Origin: Caballeronia sp. dw_19
Lineage (GTDB): Bacteria > Pseudomonadota > Gammaproteobacteria > Burkholderiales > Burkholderiaceae
DNA length: 64,000 nucleotides
Direction: 5' to 3'
Assembly: GCF_018449515.1 (NCBI RefSeq)
Contig: NZ_JAAVUQ010000002.1
Span: 1-64,000 of the forward strand
Under the pieces are notes generated by a model, which saw only the letters and a list, made by a program, of their open reading frames with translations, did no database searches and was not told the origin of the DNA. Made by a program: the position numbers and the translations under genes. Positions 35,534 through 42,442 of this stretch are shown piece by piece (the first letter of the stretch is position 1; each line of letters begins with the position of its first letter).

Positions 35534-36247
35534 TCAGTCCTCATTGGTGCTGGAGCCGATCGCTTTCGCGAGGGTTTGTTTCGCGTCGATCATGCGGTCA
35601 AGTGGGAATTCGGCGCCGTCGAGCAAATCCAGCCACAGACGTTCAGCGCCCCCGCGCCTGTGGATAAGTCGGTCGTTGTTCGTGTGAGTGAAGCGACTGC
35701 GAAAGAACGCGTCTTCGTATGGCTTGATGCTGTCCGTATTGATTGCGTCAGGCGTTTGCACGTTGCCCACGCAGATCTCGCCACCTTCCCAAACGTTGTA
35801 ATACGGCGCCGTGTAGAGCTTTGTTGCCGGGCCAGGTCGCGTGTTATCGCGTAATGCGAACACGGACCAGCTCGTGCGATTGACGATGAACACGAGCGGC
35901 GGGTGGGCGGCGTCGCCGGCACGTTCGCCGATCTTGTCCTTGCTGTTGAACCACACGCGGCGCGTGCATGCGGGCACCCACCAAGCGAGCTGGTTCGGCG
36001 CGAGATACACAACTCGGTCGTGGATAAATCCGCGATAACTCGTTTTCCGGGCCGCAAGGTCGGCGATGTCCGCCAGCTGGTCGAGCGTGATCGGCACGCC
36101 GGCCAGCAGCGTCGGCTTGCCGTCGACCACGCGCGCGCTATGTTGAGTCGCGTAAATGAGGTGTGTGCCCTGCGCACGGTAGAAAAGGAGCGCGCTATCC
36201 AGTGCGAGCTCAACATCGTTTTCGTGGGCAATCGAGACGGTGCTCAT
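35534..36247 (-). CDS. PRTRC system protein B (E2-like)
   Basis: The 237-residue protein opens ALDSALLFYRAQGTHL and has LAPNQLAWWVPACTRR and the pattern YYNVWEGGEICVGN. That Cys sits in a context compared to E2-like folds in comparative work on prokaryotic ubiquitin-like systems (recalled, not checked). ATGA overlap with protein F couples translation. A role as conjugating partner is inference. Confidence 0.85.
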   Translation of the reverse strand: MSTVSIAHENDVELALDSALLFYRAQGTHLIYATQHSARVVDGKPTLLAGVPITLDQLADIADLAARKTSYRGFIHDRVVYLAPNQLAWWVPACTRRVWFNSKDKIGERAGDAAHPPLVFIVNRTSWSVFALRDNTRPGPATKLYTAPYYNVWEGGEICVGNVQTPDAINTDSIKPYEDAFFRSRFTHTNNDRLIHRRGGAERLWLDLLDGAEFPLDRMIDAKQTLAKAIGSSTNED

Positions 36248-37287
36248 ACCCGCACCTGCACGCGAGCCTGCGGCGATTGGAATTCATCCCTGTCGAAAAT
36301 CGAAAGGACGTGCTCGACCGCCTTTGCGAGCAGCGCCGTTGATTCCATGCGCTTCAACCAATCGGCAATGTCGGCGCCGACGATCTTCAGCGGAGTAACT
36401 GAAGACGCGATCACGTATTCGCCTTCCGACGCTTGGTGCAAATAGTCATCGACAACGCGACCGACGATGTCGTCTCCACTCCATCGGACGATCAGGCCGA
36501 AATCAATTAGGTCAGCGCCAACGTCTTCCGACCGCACGTCGGCGAACGGGCCATAGAACCGGGCGATGTTCCAAACCGTGTCCATCGCGTCGACCACTTC
36601 GCGGGCGAACGGATCACGGCCGGCAGCGAGTACGATTTGACGGCGGGTAAGTACACGCCGTGGTGCCGCCGCCCATTCAGGCATGCCGTCGAAAAACTGC
36701 GCGCGGGTAAAAAAGTCGTTCGTTTCGAGTAGCTCTTCGACGCTGTCGTATCCATTCAATTCGGCCGCTTGCGCCATCGCCTCGCGTTCGTCCGATTCAC
36801 CGTACCAGTACATGTATTCCGCGAGGCTCAAGGTGAAGCCTGGAGTGCAAACGGAGGGCAGCATGCCAAATGCGTCCTGAAGCGTCGCGAGCACCGTTTG
36901 ACCAAGGCCAGCACGGATAGCTTCCAGCTTTTCCATACCGCGCCCGATCAGGATTTCTCGACATGACACCGGGCCGTTTGCCGTCTGAATCAGCGCCCAA
37001 AGGTGTTCTTCTCTGTGCTGCGGGAAACCGTGCTCCGGTGCCTGCTCGATCCGCAGGTGCCAATCGAAGAGGTTCATCCCTTCAGTGATCCGCTCCCACC
37101 TACGCGAAAGTGCCGTCTGTATCAGCGCGATTTCAGACTTCGGCCTTTGGCGAACGTCGCTCTCGGTGATGACGCCCGAGTCGAGCATCGAAAGCGCGAG
37201 CGGATGCGAAAACGATTCGGCCGACCGGATCGTATAAACAGCGGGCACATCAGCGAGTGACGGCAGCGCGAGAGCAGAAAAGGTCAT
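36244..37287 (-). CDS. PRTRC system protein F
   Basis: The start is the ATG at 37287, giving 347 residues; upstream codons in frame form a non-conserved leader. It is a long, mostly helical protein: LPSLADVPAVYTIRSAES at the start, MNLFDWHLRIEQAPEHG and EYMYWYGESDEREAMAQ in the middle, and VRWSGDDIVGRVVDDYL near the end. No catalytic motif is seen. Its place in the conserved E-C-F-B-A-ThiF order gives the name. Confidence 0.8.
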   Translation of the reverse strand: MTFSALALPSLADVPAVYTIRSAESFSHPLALSMLDSGVITESDVRQRPKSEIALIQTALSRRWERITEGMNLFDWHLRIEQAPEHGFPQHREEHLWALIQTANGPVSCREILIGRGMEKLEAIRAGLGQTVLATLQDAFGMLPSVCTPGFTLSLAEYMYWYGESDEREAMAQAAELNGYDSVEELLETNDFFTRAQFFDGMPEWAAAPRRVLTRRQIVLAAGRDPFAREVVDAMDTVWNIARFYGPFADVRSEDVGADLIDFGLIVRWSGDDIVGRVVDDYLHQASEGEYVIASSVTPLKIVGADIADWLKRMESTALLAKAVEHVLSIFDRDEFQSPQARVQVRV

Positions 37288-37466
37288 GGCAACACCGGCA
37301 TATGAGAAACAGGTAACTGCAGACGCACGCCGGCGGCACGCTTCGTCGCCACTACATGGAGCTTCTCCGCAACGCGATCGTTCACCAGGTGCATATCGAC
37401 GCAATGGGTCGTCGAAGGTGAGAGCGGGCCGCGTTCGAGCTCGGCGCGAATCTGATCGAGTGTCAC
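37284..37466 (-). CDS. Small protein in the PRTRC operon, 60 aa
   Basis: The GTG start at 37466 overlaps the stop of protein C and the end overlaps the start of protein F. The sequence MTLDQIRAELERGPLSP is helical, followed by HCVDMHLVNDRVAEKL. It is probably a real coupled gene of the cassette. The function is unknown. Confidence 0.6.
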   Translation of the reverse strand: MTLDQIRAELERGPLSPSTTHCVDMHLVNDRVAEKLHVVATKRAAGVRLQLPVSHMPVLP

Positions 37467-37675
37467 AGCGCCGTTCCTTTAGTTCCAACGGCCCGGCGGA
37501 ACGTGTACACGTTCTTGTTGCCGACGACATCGGGACCTTCAATTTCGGCGTTGACGATTTCCGGATACGTATTGCCGTAGAAATCGCGAACCTGCTGAAG
37601 GGAGAAACCCGGCGACGGATCGGTGAGCTTCGCGCCGTTGTAGCGAAACTCGCGAGCGAGTGTTTCGGTTTTCAC
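37463..37675 (-). CDS. PRTRC system protein C (ubiquitin-like)
   Basis: This 70-residue protein starts at the GTG at 37675 behind AAGGA. REFRYNGAKLTDPSPGFS and YPEIVNAEIEGPDVV lead to YTFRRAVGTKGTAL, the PRTRC_C pattern and a small beta-grasp-like layout. The C-terminus is G-T-K-G-T-A-L, so a peptidase could expose a Gly, but there is no terminal di-Gly. It would be the modifier of the cassette if the ubiquitin-like model holds. Confidence 0.82.
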   Translation of the reverse strand: MKTETLAREFRYNGAKLTDPSPGFSLQQVRDFYGNTYPEIVNAEIEGPDVVGNKNVYTFRRAVGTKGTAL

Positions 37676-37686
37676 GGTGTGGGTCC

Positions 37687-38214
37687 TTAGAGAAGGTCGA
37701 CGCCGTCGTCTTCGGCGGCGGGCTGCGCGTTGCTGGAATCCTGCTCACTGGTTACTGCAGGCGTTTCGGACGTGGCGGGCTCGGCGTCGGCATCGATCCC
37801 GGGAATTTGGGTTTGACGCGGATCGACCGGCAGTTCGTCGGCAGCGCTAGCGTTGCCGCTCGAATCAGTCGGCGCCGGCGTTTCGGTGGCACGCTTGGGG
37901 CCGCGCTTGCCCTTCGGCGCAGGAGCAGGAAGTGCAGTGGGCGTCGACGCGTTTCCATTTGCGGCGCTAGCGGCGCGCGCCTGGTCGAGCACAGACAACG
38001 TGCTCGGTTCATAAATCTCGACTGCCGCTGCAAAGTCGCGGTCCAACTCGTCGGGCTTGGCGAGGATGGAAAGCGGGTAGAGCGTTTTTTCGCCCTTGGC
38101 GTCGTCATTGGCGCGCGGGGTTACGTTCACGCGCAATTGATCGCCTTCAGCAGTGATCAAAAGCGTGAGCGTTGTCTTTTGCGCCAGCGGGTAAAGTGAT
38201 GCGAACAGGGACAT
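37687..38214 (-). CDS. PRTRC system protein E
   Basis: The ATG at 38214, behind GAGG, gives 175 residues. Residues about 1-70 are a folded domain (FASLYPLAQKTTLTLLI, LYPLSILAKPDELDRDF). The rest is a low-complexity Pro/Ala/Ser/Thr tail with a basic patch KGKRGPKRATETPAP, probably disordered or DNA-binding. It is the first gene of the cassette in transcription order. Confidence 0.82.
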   Translation of the reverse strand: MSLFASLYPLAQKTTLTLLITAEGDQLRVNVTPRANDDAKGEKTLYPLSILAKPDELDRDFAAAVEIYEPSTLSVLDQARAASAANGNASTPTALPAPAPKGKRGPKRATETPAPTDSSGNASAADELPVDPRQTQIPGIDADAEPATSETPAVTSEQDSSNAQPAAEDDGVDLL

Positions 38215-38241
38215 GGTCACCTCGTGTTGTGCTGCGTTGAA

Positions 38242-38532
38242 TCAGGCCGCAAGGCCGTCATAATTGCGATCGGCGAAATCAGCATCGCCGGGGTATCGAT
38301 CAGACCCATCGGCGCGATGCCAGCAAAACAAGCTGCCGCGACGATGCATGAAGTGGTAGCCTGCGCATGTGCATCCCATAGCGCGCGTATCGCGCTTCAT
38401 CATCCATGCGTCAATGCGAAAGCTGGAAGAACCGCAGTCATGGCATCGCGGTGGCCGGGTATGTTCTTCGGGCTTCAGCCGCAGCACCTTTCGCTTTTCG
38501 CACTTGCGGCATCGACAGTGATAACGCGACAC
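38242..38532 (-). CDS. Zinc-ribbon phage protein, 96 aa
   Basis: The GTG at 38532 with GAGG upstream is taken as start. Two Cys pairs form a ribbon: YHCRCRKCEKRKVLRLK and RCHDCGSSSFRID. A second cluster CTCAGYHFMHRRGSLFCWH follows. The protein is basic and probably binds nucleic acid. It lies between small membrane protein genes and the PRTRC cassette in the early operon. Confidence 0.72.
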   Translation of the reverse strand: MSRYHCRCRKCEKRKVLRLKPEEHTRPPRCHDCGSSSFRIDAWMMKRDTRAMGCTCAGYHFMHRRGSLFCWHRADGSDRYPGDADFADRNYDGLAA

Positions 38533-38642
38533 AGCAAAGTCCTCAGTGGTTAGCGCGATGTGCGGCGCGCGTGTTGTTTGTTGCCGTCTCTCCGAGCTGT
38601 CACGCCTAGATCCACCGCGGCGTTCCGTGCAGGGGCGTTCTT

Positions 38643-38798
38643 TCAGTGCGAAACAGGCCACTGGATGTTGCGTTCCGCTGCTTTGATACGCTTCAATTCT
38701 TCACGCTCGTTGATCGCACCGCCGCGAACTAGCCAGCACGCCACAACGCAAAACAGAAGCAGGAGAGCACTAAGGACTGCTATCAGGTTTGTGTGCAT
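38643..38798 (-). CDS. Small single-pass membrane protein, 51 aa
   Basis: From the ATG at 38798 the chain is MHTNLIAVLSALLLLFCVV and then ACWLVRGG, one membrane helix. A charged tail GAINEREELKRIKAAERN follows. It is in the leftward early operon just after two other small membrane genes. It may act in superinfection exclusion or membrane attachment; this is not provable from sequence. Confidence 0.65.
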   Translation of the reverse strand: MHTNLIAVLSALLLLFCVVACWLVRGGAINEREELKRIKAAERNIQWPVSH

Positions 38799-38822
38799 GG
38801 TGAGCCTTTGCGGGAGATTGAT

Positions 38823-38948
38823 TTATGCGCAGCGAGTTACAGAGCAGCGCTCGAATTTCGCCTTCTGATAATCCTGCTCGGCGGACATCGCGCACCAGAC
38901 GGCGAGCGCGATCAGTGCCAGCGCCCAAGCTTTCAGGTATGCCTTCAT
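38823..38948 (-). CDS. Small single-pass membrane protein, 41 aa
   Basis: The ATG at 38948 overlaps the upstream stop. MKAYLKAWALALIALAVWC is a membrane helix or signal-like segment, followed by the soluble AMSAEQDYQKAKFERC tail. It is shorter than typical phage genes but coupled on its upstream side. The role is unknown. Confidence 0.6.
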   Translation of the reverse strand: MKAYLKAWALALIALAVWCAMSAEQDYQKAKFERCSVTRCA

Positions 38949-39097
38949 TTCCAGATCGCTCCGGCCGGGATGGCAACGCACAGGAACCAGACGACGCCCA
39001 CGCAAACGAAGAGGCCATAAGCACCTGCCTTCGTCAGCTTTGCGTGAACGCGGTCGCACGAGTGGAGCAGGGCGTTATCGCAGGAAGCGCGGTTCAT
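38945..39097 (-). CDS. Small membrane protein, 50 aa
   Basis: The ATG at 39097 overlaps the stop of the gene upstream (39094-39285) and its own stop overlaps the next start. The chain has a Cys-bearing N-terminus (NRASCDNALLHSC) and a membrane helix YGLFVCVGVVWFLCVAIPAG. Three such small membrane genes in a row are unusual for an early operon. Confidence 0.62.
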   Translation of the reverse strand: MNRASCDNALLHSCDRVHAKLTKAGAYGLFVCVGVVWFLCVAIPAGAIWK

Positions 39098-39285
39098 GCT
39101 GCACCCGCCGCAACAAAGACTTCTAAACGCTCGTTAGCGCGCGTCGTGCCTTCGCCGGCGACGCCGTCACGCTCGTTCAGCAGCGCCCATTCGATTTTTT
39201 GCTCTGCCGACATCAGGCTAAGCGCGTTGCTGATAATTCGATGCGCCGCCCGAAGCTCGGTCACTGCGTCCCTCTCGGCCATCAT
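39094..39285 (-). CDS. Hypothetical phage early protein, 63 aa
   Basis: This is the first gene behind pL. It is a helical protein (MMAERDAVTELRAAHRIISNA, then SAEQKIEWALLNERDG), possibly dimeric. AGGGGA precedes the ATG. Its stop overlaps the next start. The function is unknown; first genes behind pL are often antiterminators or host-takeover proteins, but no such motif is visible. Confidence 0.65.
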   Translation of the reverse strand: MMAERDAVTELRAAHRIISNALSLMSAEQKIEWALLNERDGVAGEGTTRANERLEVFVAAGAA

Positions 39286-39334
39286 TCATCCCCTTGATTC
39301 GAATCTCGCCGTGTTCGGTGAGTGCATGGGATGA

Positions 39335-39376
39335 ATATTAGCGAACACTAAACTACAAGTAAAGTAAAAACTAAAC
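39335..39376 (-). promoter_or_regulatory. Phage pL promoter with two operator sites
   Basis: Reading leftward: -35 TTTACT (39363-39358), 17 bases, -10 TAATAT (39340-39335). Two 18-bp dyads of the form GTTTAG-N6-CTAAAC, written on the plus strand, overlap it: 39336-39353 (TATTAG-CGAACA-CTAAAC) and 39359-39376 (GTAAAG-TAAAAA-CTAAAC). The same dyads occur at pR. Repressor binding there would block the early operon. Confidence 0.8.
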
Positions 39377-39435
39377 CAGCATCCATCTAATTTGTAACAT
39401 CAGCAACCGCAGGATCTAAGGAGGATTCGGGACGT

Positions 39436-39459
39436 AAAAAAGCCCGCAGGGAAGCGGGC
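39436..39459 (-). terminator. Intrinsic terminator, leftward
   Basis: The stem GCCCGC (39442-39447) / GCGGGC (39454-39459) has a six-A run at 39436-39441, which is a U-run in leftward RNA. Confidence 0.75.
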
Positions 39460-39479
39460 AAAGGAGGAGACCAACGATG

Positions 39480-39502
39480 AAAAACCCGCAGTGAACAGCG
39501 GG
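39480..39502 (-). terminator. Weak intrinsic terminator, leftward
   Basis: The stem CCCGC (39485-39489) / GCGGG (39498-39502) has AAAAA at 39480-39484. It is about 40 bases from the stronger one at 39436. Confidence 0.55.
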
Positions 39503-39569
39503 CGCAGTCATTATGCTGCACCCATTTAAATAGTGCAGGAAGCCGACGGCTCGCAGTCTCGCGCACCAA

Positions 39570-39650
39570 TCACCCAGCCGCGAGCAGGCCGAGGCAAGTA
39601 ACAGCGAGGAGCAACAAGGTGATCCCGATCACGATGTCATATGAGCGCAT
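39570..39650 (-). CDS. Candidate 26-residue hydrophobic membrane peptide
   Basis: The ATG at 39650 opens MRSYDIVIGITLLLLAV, then TCLGLLAAG and a stop: one membrane helix with almost no soluble part. AGG lies very close to the ATG, so initiation may be weak. A TATGAT -10-like hexamer is at 39687-39682. It sits between leftward terminators (39735-39760 upstream, 39480 and 39436 downstream), so it would have its own short transcript. It could be a type I toxin-like or small regulatory peptide, or chance. Confidence 0.4.
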   Translation of the reverse strand: MRSYDIVIGITLLLLAVTCLGLLAAG

Positions 39651-39734
39651 ACCTGTAACCAAACGTAACCGAATTAGAGCGATCATAGGCTCAATCGGCC
39701 ATAACGAAAGTCAGTAACTGCAAAATGTTAAGCG

Positions 39735-39760
39735 AAAAAAAGCCTGCACGAAGCAGGCTT
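39735..39760 (-). terminator. Intrinsic terminator, leftward
   Basis: The stem AAGCCTGC (39740-39747) / GCAGGCTT (39753-39760) has a seven-A run at 39735-39741 on the plus strand, giving leftward U-run termination. Flanking GTTAAG/CTTAAC can extend pairing. Confidence 0.8.
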
Positions 39761-39938
39761 AACGTTCAGCAAAGTCTTTGAATTCACGACCTGGTGCGCT
39801 CGGTACTATTTTTTATTGGCCGGCGCATTACCCTCGGAAGGCAAGCAAATAGTAAGCATCGCGGAGCTTCGCGCATACACCTACTTGCACCTATTCAGGA
39901 TTCGCGTAAAGGCGCCGTTATCCGCCGAACAAGAAAAG

Positions 39939-39954
39939 CCCGCAGGGTCACGGG
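39939..39954 (-). terminator. Weak hairpin after the 81-residue gene
   Basis: The short stem CCCG/CGGG has AAAAG on the left. It lies about 50 bases past the stop of the leftward gene at 40008. It is a weak candidate. Confidence 0.35.
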
Positions 39955-40007
39955 AGACGGCGGTTACAGACCAAAAGGCCGAGTAGTGCGCTCAAAGTCC
40001 TCGTCAA

Positions 40008-40253
40008 TTAGACGAATCTGCTATCGTTTCCGGCCTGCGCGAACGCGCACGTCTGGTCGAAGCGATCAAGAATCGCGAGCACGGCATGCGCTCGTTGCAG
40101 TTGGGATGGGGAGAGGTGATTCAAGCCCATTAGCAAGAAAATGCGCTCGCGCCAATAATTTGATGTCAGCACCGGATTGGTCTCTATCTCCGGGAGCCAC
40201 GTGCCGAGGATTGCCTCGATATGGGCCAGCTCGTCGTCAACAAGGTTGTCCAT
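40008..40253 (-). CDS. Hypothetical phage protein, 81 aa
   Basis: The ATG at 40253 follows GGGGAATTCC, almost the same leader as the tiny gene at 31088. The protein is acidic and helical: MDNLVDDELAHIEAILGTWL, then LSPSQLQRAHAVLAILDRF. It lies alone in a sparse region between terminators. The function is unknown. Confidence 0.6.
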   Translation of the reverse strand: MDNLVDDELAHIEAILGTWLPEIETNPVLTSNYWRERIFLLMGLNHLSPSQLQRAHAVLAILDRFDQTCAFAQAGNDSRFV

Positions 40254-40387
40254 GGAATTCCCCGGCGTTTGTTGCTTTTGTATGTTTATTATGTTTAGAA
40301 AATCAACAGAAACACAATAGGGACTTGTGCCTTATGGGGCGAACGGTAAGCCTGCTGCAACGGCTGACCGCGGACAATCAATAGGCG

Positions 40388-40411
40388 AAAAAAAGCCCGC
40401 ACAAGGCGGGC
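40388..40411 (-). terminator. Intrinsic terminator, leftward
   Basis: The stem GCCCGC (40395-40400) / GCGGGC (40406-40411) has a seven-A run 40388-40394 on the plus strand. Confidence 0.82.
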
Positions 40412-40444
40412 CAAGTTGGACACTGCGCCGCGCTGAGACGCGGC
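40388..40444 (-). ncRNA. Candidate small RNA ending in a strong terminator
   Basis: Reading leftward, a CATAAT -10-like hexamer (40456-40451) is followed by about 55 bases with one hairpin (GCCGCG/CGCGGC, 40443-40426 region). Then comes the terminator stem GCCCGC/GCGGGC (40411-40395) with seven U (40394-40388). No reading frame explains the stretch. The promoter call is weak. Confidence 0.35.
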
Positions 40445-40489
40445 ATCAACATTATGCATGTACAGCCCTTGTCCACGAGACCAGACAAT

Positions 40490-40516
40490 AAAAGCCCCGC
40501 TCAGGGCGGGGCTTTT
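40490..40516. terminator. Bidirectional intrinsic terminator
   Basis: The 11-bp stem AAAAGCCCCGC (40490-40500) / GCGGGGCTTTT (40506-40516) has loop TCAGG; A-run and T-run make it work both ways. Confidence 0.88.
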
Positions 40517-40619
40517 CGGGGGCGCGGTGTTAGACATTGATATGTCGCCGTCACGCATAAAGGAGGCCATCAACAGTCGCCGATGTAAGGCTGCCGCGAT
40601 GTACGATCCAAATGTCACG

Positions 40620-40820
40620 TCAGGGACCTCTGTCCTTGGTTGGCAGCGTCCAAATCAACACCCCTACGGCCACAATCGCTAACAAAACGGCTGCTGATCC
40701 TGCAACCACCAAGACGTTGAATATCGAGTCTCGTCGAGCTTCGGCATCCAACGCGTTTAGAAGTGGGCTATCGCTCTTCTCTACCGAGCGCTCGCTAGTC
40801 GTGCGCTTACTACGTCTCAT
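40620..40820 (-). CDS. Single-pass membrane protein, 66 aa
   Basis: The basic N-terminus (MRRSKRTTSERSVEKSD) is followed by a helical stretch and one membrane helix VLVVAGSAAVLLAIVAVGVLIW near residues 36-57. The topology is probably N-in. It lies between the lipoprotein gene and the terminator row and may be expressed from the lysogen. The ribosome site is weak. Confidence 0.5.
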   Translation of the reverse strand: MRRSKRTTSERSVEKSDSPLLNALDAEARRDSIFNVLVVAGSAAVLLAIVAVGVLIWTLPTKDRGP

Positions 40821-40989
40821 GCTTCGCCGCCGCTGCGATCTAGGAGCGCTCCTGCGCCCCGTGGTGGGTCTCGGCTCGAGACTTAGATCGCTATTATTCC
40901 GCGAGGCATGCGACTCACTTCACCCTCTGTCCCACTTCAGAAAGTAGTACCGGCGTTTTCGATCGCTTTCGACATCGCGAAGAGTTGCA

Positions 40990-41598
40990 TTAATTGCTCG
41001 TCGCCATTGGCTTTGTCGGATCGGTGTCGGTCATGTTGAAGCTATTGCACAGGGCATCATTAGAGCCCCATACCGTACCGGCCTTCACTCGGTCGTTTGA
41101 TTCTTGGCAGGACATCCAATCGCTCCGTTTGCCTAGTAGATATTCAAGCCTCGCGAAGAATACCTCGTAAATTGCAGTTCCTTGGATCGGCATTACTCCG
41201 CCTGGGAGTGTAGTCGCGCTTGCTCCGCCCCCGCCTGTAGGCATGCCAAACACGGGGGAGGCGGCGGAGCCGACTGTTGCTTGTACGCGAGTGGCCCCGT
41301 TCGCCGGTGATGCCTTAACGATCCAGTAGTCGGTCCCGAATGATGCGGCGAAGACCAGGTAGATAGACCAGCTACGGTTGGCAATCACTGAATCATCGGT
41401 CCAACTGATCGCGAAGTCGTTTCCATCGGCGAGCCTAAACAGTTTCTCCGAGGCGGAAAAGACCTGATCTGGCGAAATGTCAGCGTAGTCGCGCCGGGTA
41501 GTTGATAAGAATTCATCGCGCGACATTGGCGGGTGGGCCACGCCACAGCCTGATATAGAGGCGACGGCCAGTACGAGTGAGATAATTTTTGTTTTCAT
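40990..41598 (-). CDS. Prophage lipoprotein, candidate lysogenic-conversion gene
   Basis: The 202-residue protein starts MKTKIISLVLAVASISGCG. The lipobox ISGC places Cys18 as the lipidated residue. The mature part has DYADISPDQVFSASEKLF, TDDSVIANRSWSIYLVFAAS and a Gly-rich loop, PTGGGGASATTLPGG. It lies directly downstream of the repressor gene on the same strand, so it is likely transcribed in the lysogen. It could alter the host envelope, for example by blocking superinfection; that is inference. Confidence 0.75.
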   Translation of the reverse strand: MKTKIISLVLAVASISGCGVAHPPMSRDEFLSTTRRDYADISPDQVFSASEKLFRLADGNDFAISWTDDSVIANRSWSIYLVFAASFGTDYWIVKASPANGATRVQATVGSAASPVFGMPTGGGGASATTLPGGVMPIQGTAIYEVFFARLEYLLGKRSDWMSCQESNDRVKAGTVWGSNDALCNSFNMTDTDPTKPMATSN

Positions 41599-41682
41599 AG
41601 GTTACTTTTGCTGTCGAACAGGCACTAATTGGGCGCGCCTCGTTCGAGGCCCCGAGCTGGGCTTCTGGCCCGAAATCCAACC

Positions 41683-42435
41683 CTAAAGCCTGTTGTCGTT
41701 CCACACGGCGCGGCCGGCAATCATTGTTCTGTCATCGGGCGGCAATACTTTGTCGGGATGCGCAATCTTGTCAGGGTTGTCGCTGCGCATGATCCAGGCT
41801 TGAGCCCCAATCGATGGGTGATAGTCGCGCACTAGTCGCTTTAATACCAACCCGTCATCGGGCTTGCAAATCAAGTACACCTTTCCGTCGAGCGGCGTCG
41901 TGTCTGCCGTATTTACAAGCACGACACATCCATCCTGAATGGTGGGCGCCATGCTGCCGCCAGCGGCATAGATGATCCGCGCGGAGTGTTCGGGGACGCC
42001 AAAGTCACGCAGGCTTGATCGTTTGAATGCCAATCCGCCCTTTACTACGACGTGATCTTGGAAGCGACCCTCGCCGCATGCTGCGGCCATATCAAGTTGG
42101 GGCACGAACGCGAACTCGTCTTCTGTTGGGTTAGGTAGTTCTCTTTCCACAAGCTTACGAATATCGCTGGATTTTGAAGCAAAAGAAAGCGATTGTTTTG
42201 TATCTGTAATCGTCGGATTGACATTCGCAGCGCTTTCTGCCGCGTCGCCGTCACGGAAGGGTCTGTCTAAATACCCTTCTCCCATTCCATAGTCTTTCTC
42301 CAGCCGGCGAGCTGCCTTTTCGCCAAACGATGCGCCGCCCAAAAGCTGCGAAAAGTAGCTTTTCTCTTTTTGCGGAATAGCGTGGGTCTCGGTCCATATC
42401 CTCAGCCGAGCCCGGCGGATTTCATTGCTCTTCAT
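41683..42435 (-). CDS. cI: Phage repressor, LexA/CI type with S24 peptidase domain
   Basis: This 250-residue protein has an N-terminal DNA-binding part (about 1-60: SYFSQLLGGASFGEKAARRLEKDYG). A C-terminal S24 domain carries the Ser nucleophile in AAGGSMAPTIQDG and the Lys in GLVLKRLVRD. The likely self-cleavage bond is Cys-Gly in AAACGEGR, as in UmuD. RecA-triggered cleavage would induce the prophage. The divergent gene at 42506 and four shared operators confirm its place as the immunity switch. Confidence 0.9.
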   Translation of the reverse strand: MKSNEIRRARLRIWTETHAIPQKEKSYFSQLLGGASFGEKAARRLEKDYGMGEGYLDRPFRDGDAAESAANVNPTITDTKQSLSFASKSSDIRKLVERELPNPTEDEFAFVPQLDMAAACGEGRFQDHVVVKGGLAFKRSSLRDFGVPEHSARIIYAAGGSMAPTIQDGCVVLVNTADTTPLDGKVYLICKPDDGLVLKRLVRDYHPSIGAQAWIMRSDNPDKIAHPDKVLPPDDRTMIAGRAVWNDNRL

Positions 42436-42442
42436 ACCGGAA

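Noticed and set aside
38770..39024. Leftward 84-codon frame
   Set aside because: Overlaps two coupled small membrane genes in another frame and looks like a shadow.
39463..39498. Rightward mini-gene: AGGAGG followed by ATG and four sense codons
   Set aside because: Only five codons long and overlaps a terminator stem; probably chance.
40295..40618. Leftward 107-codon frame
   Set aside because: It crosses two strong terminators and has no protein-like pattern.
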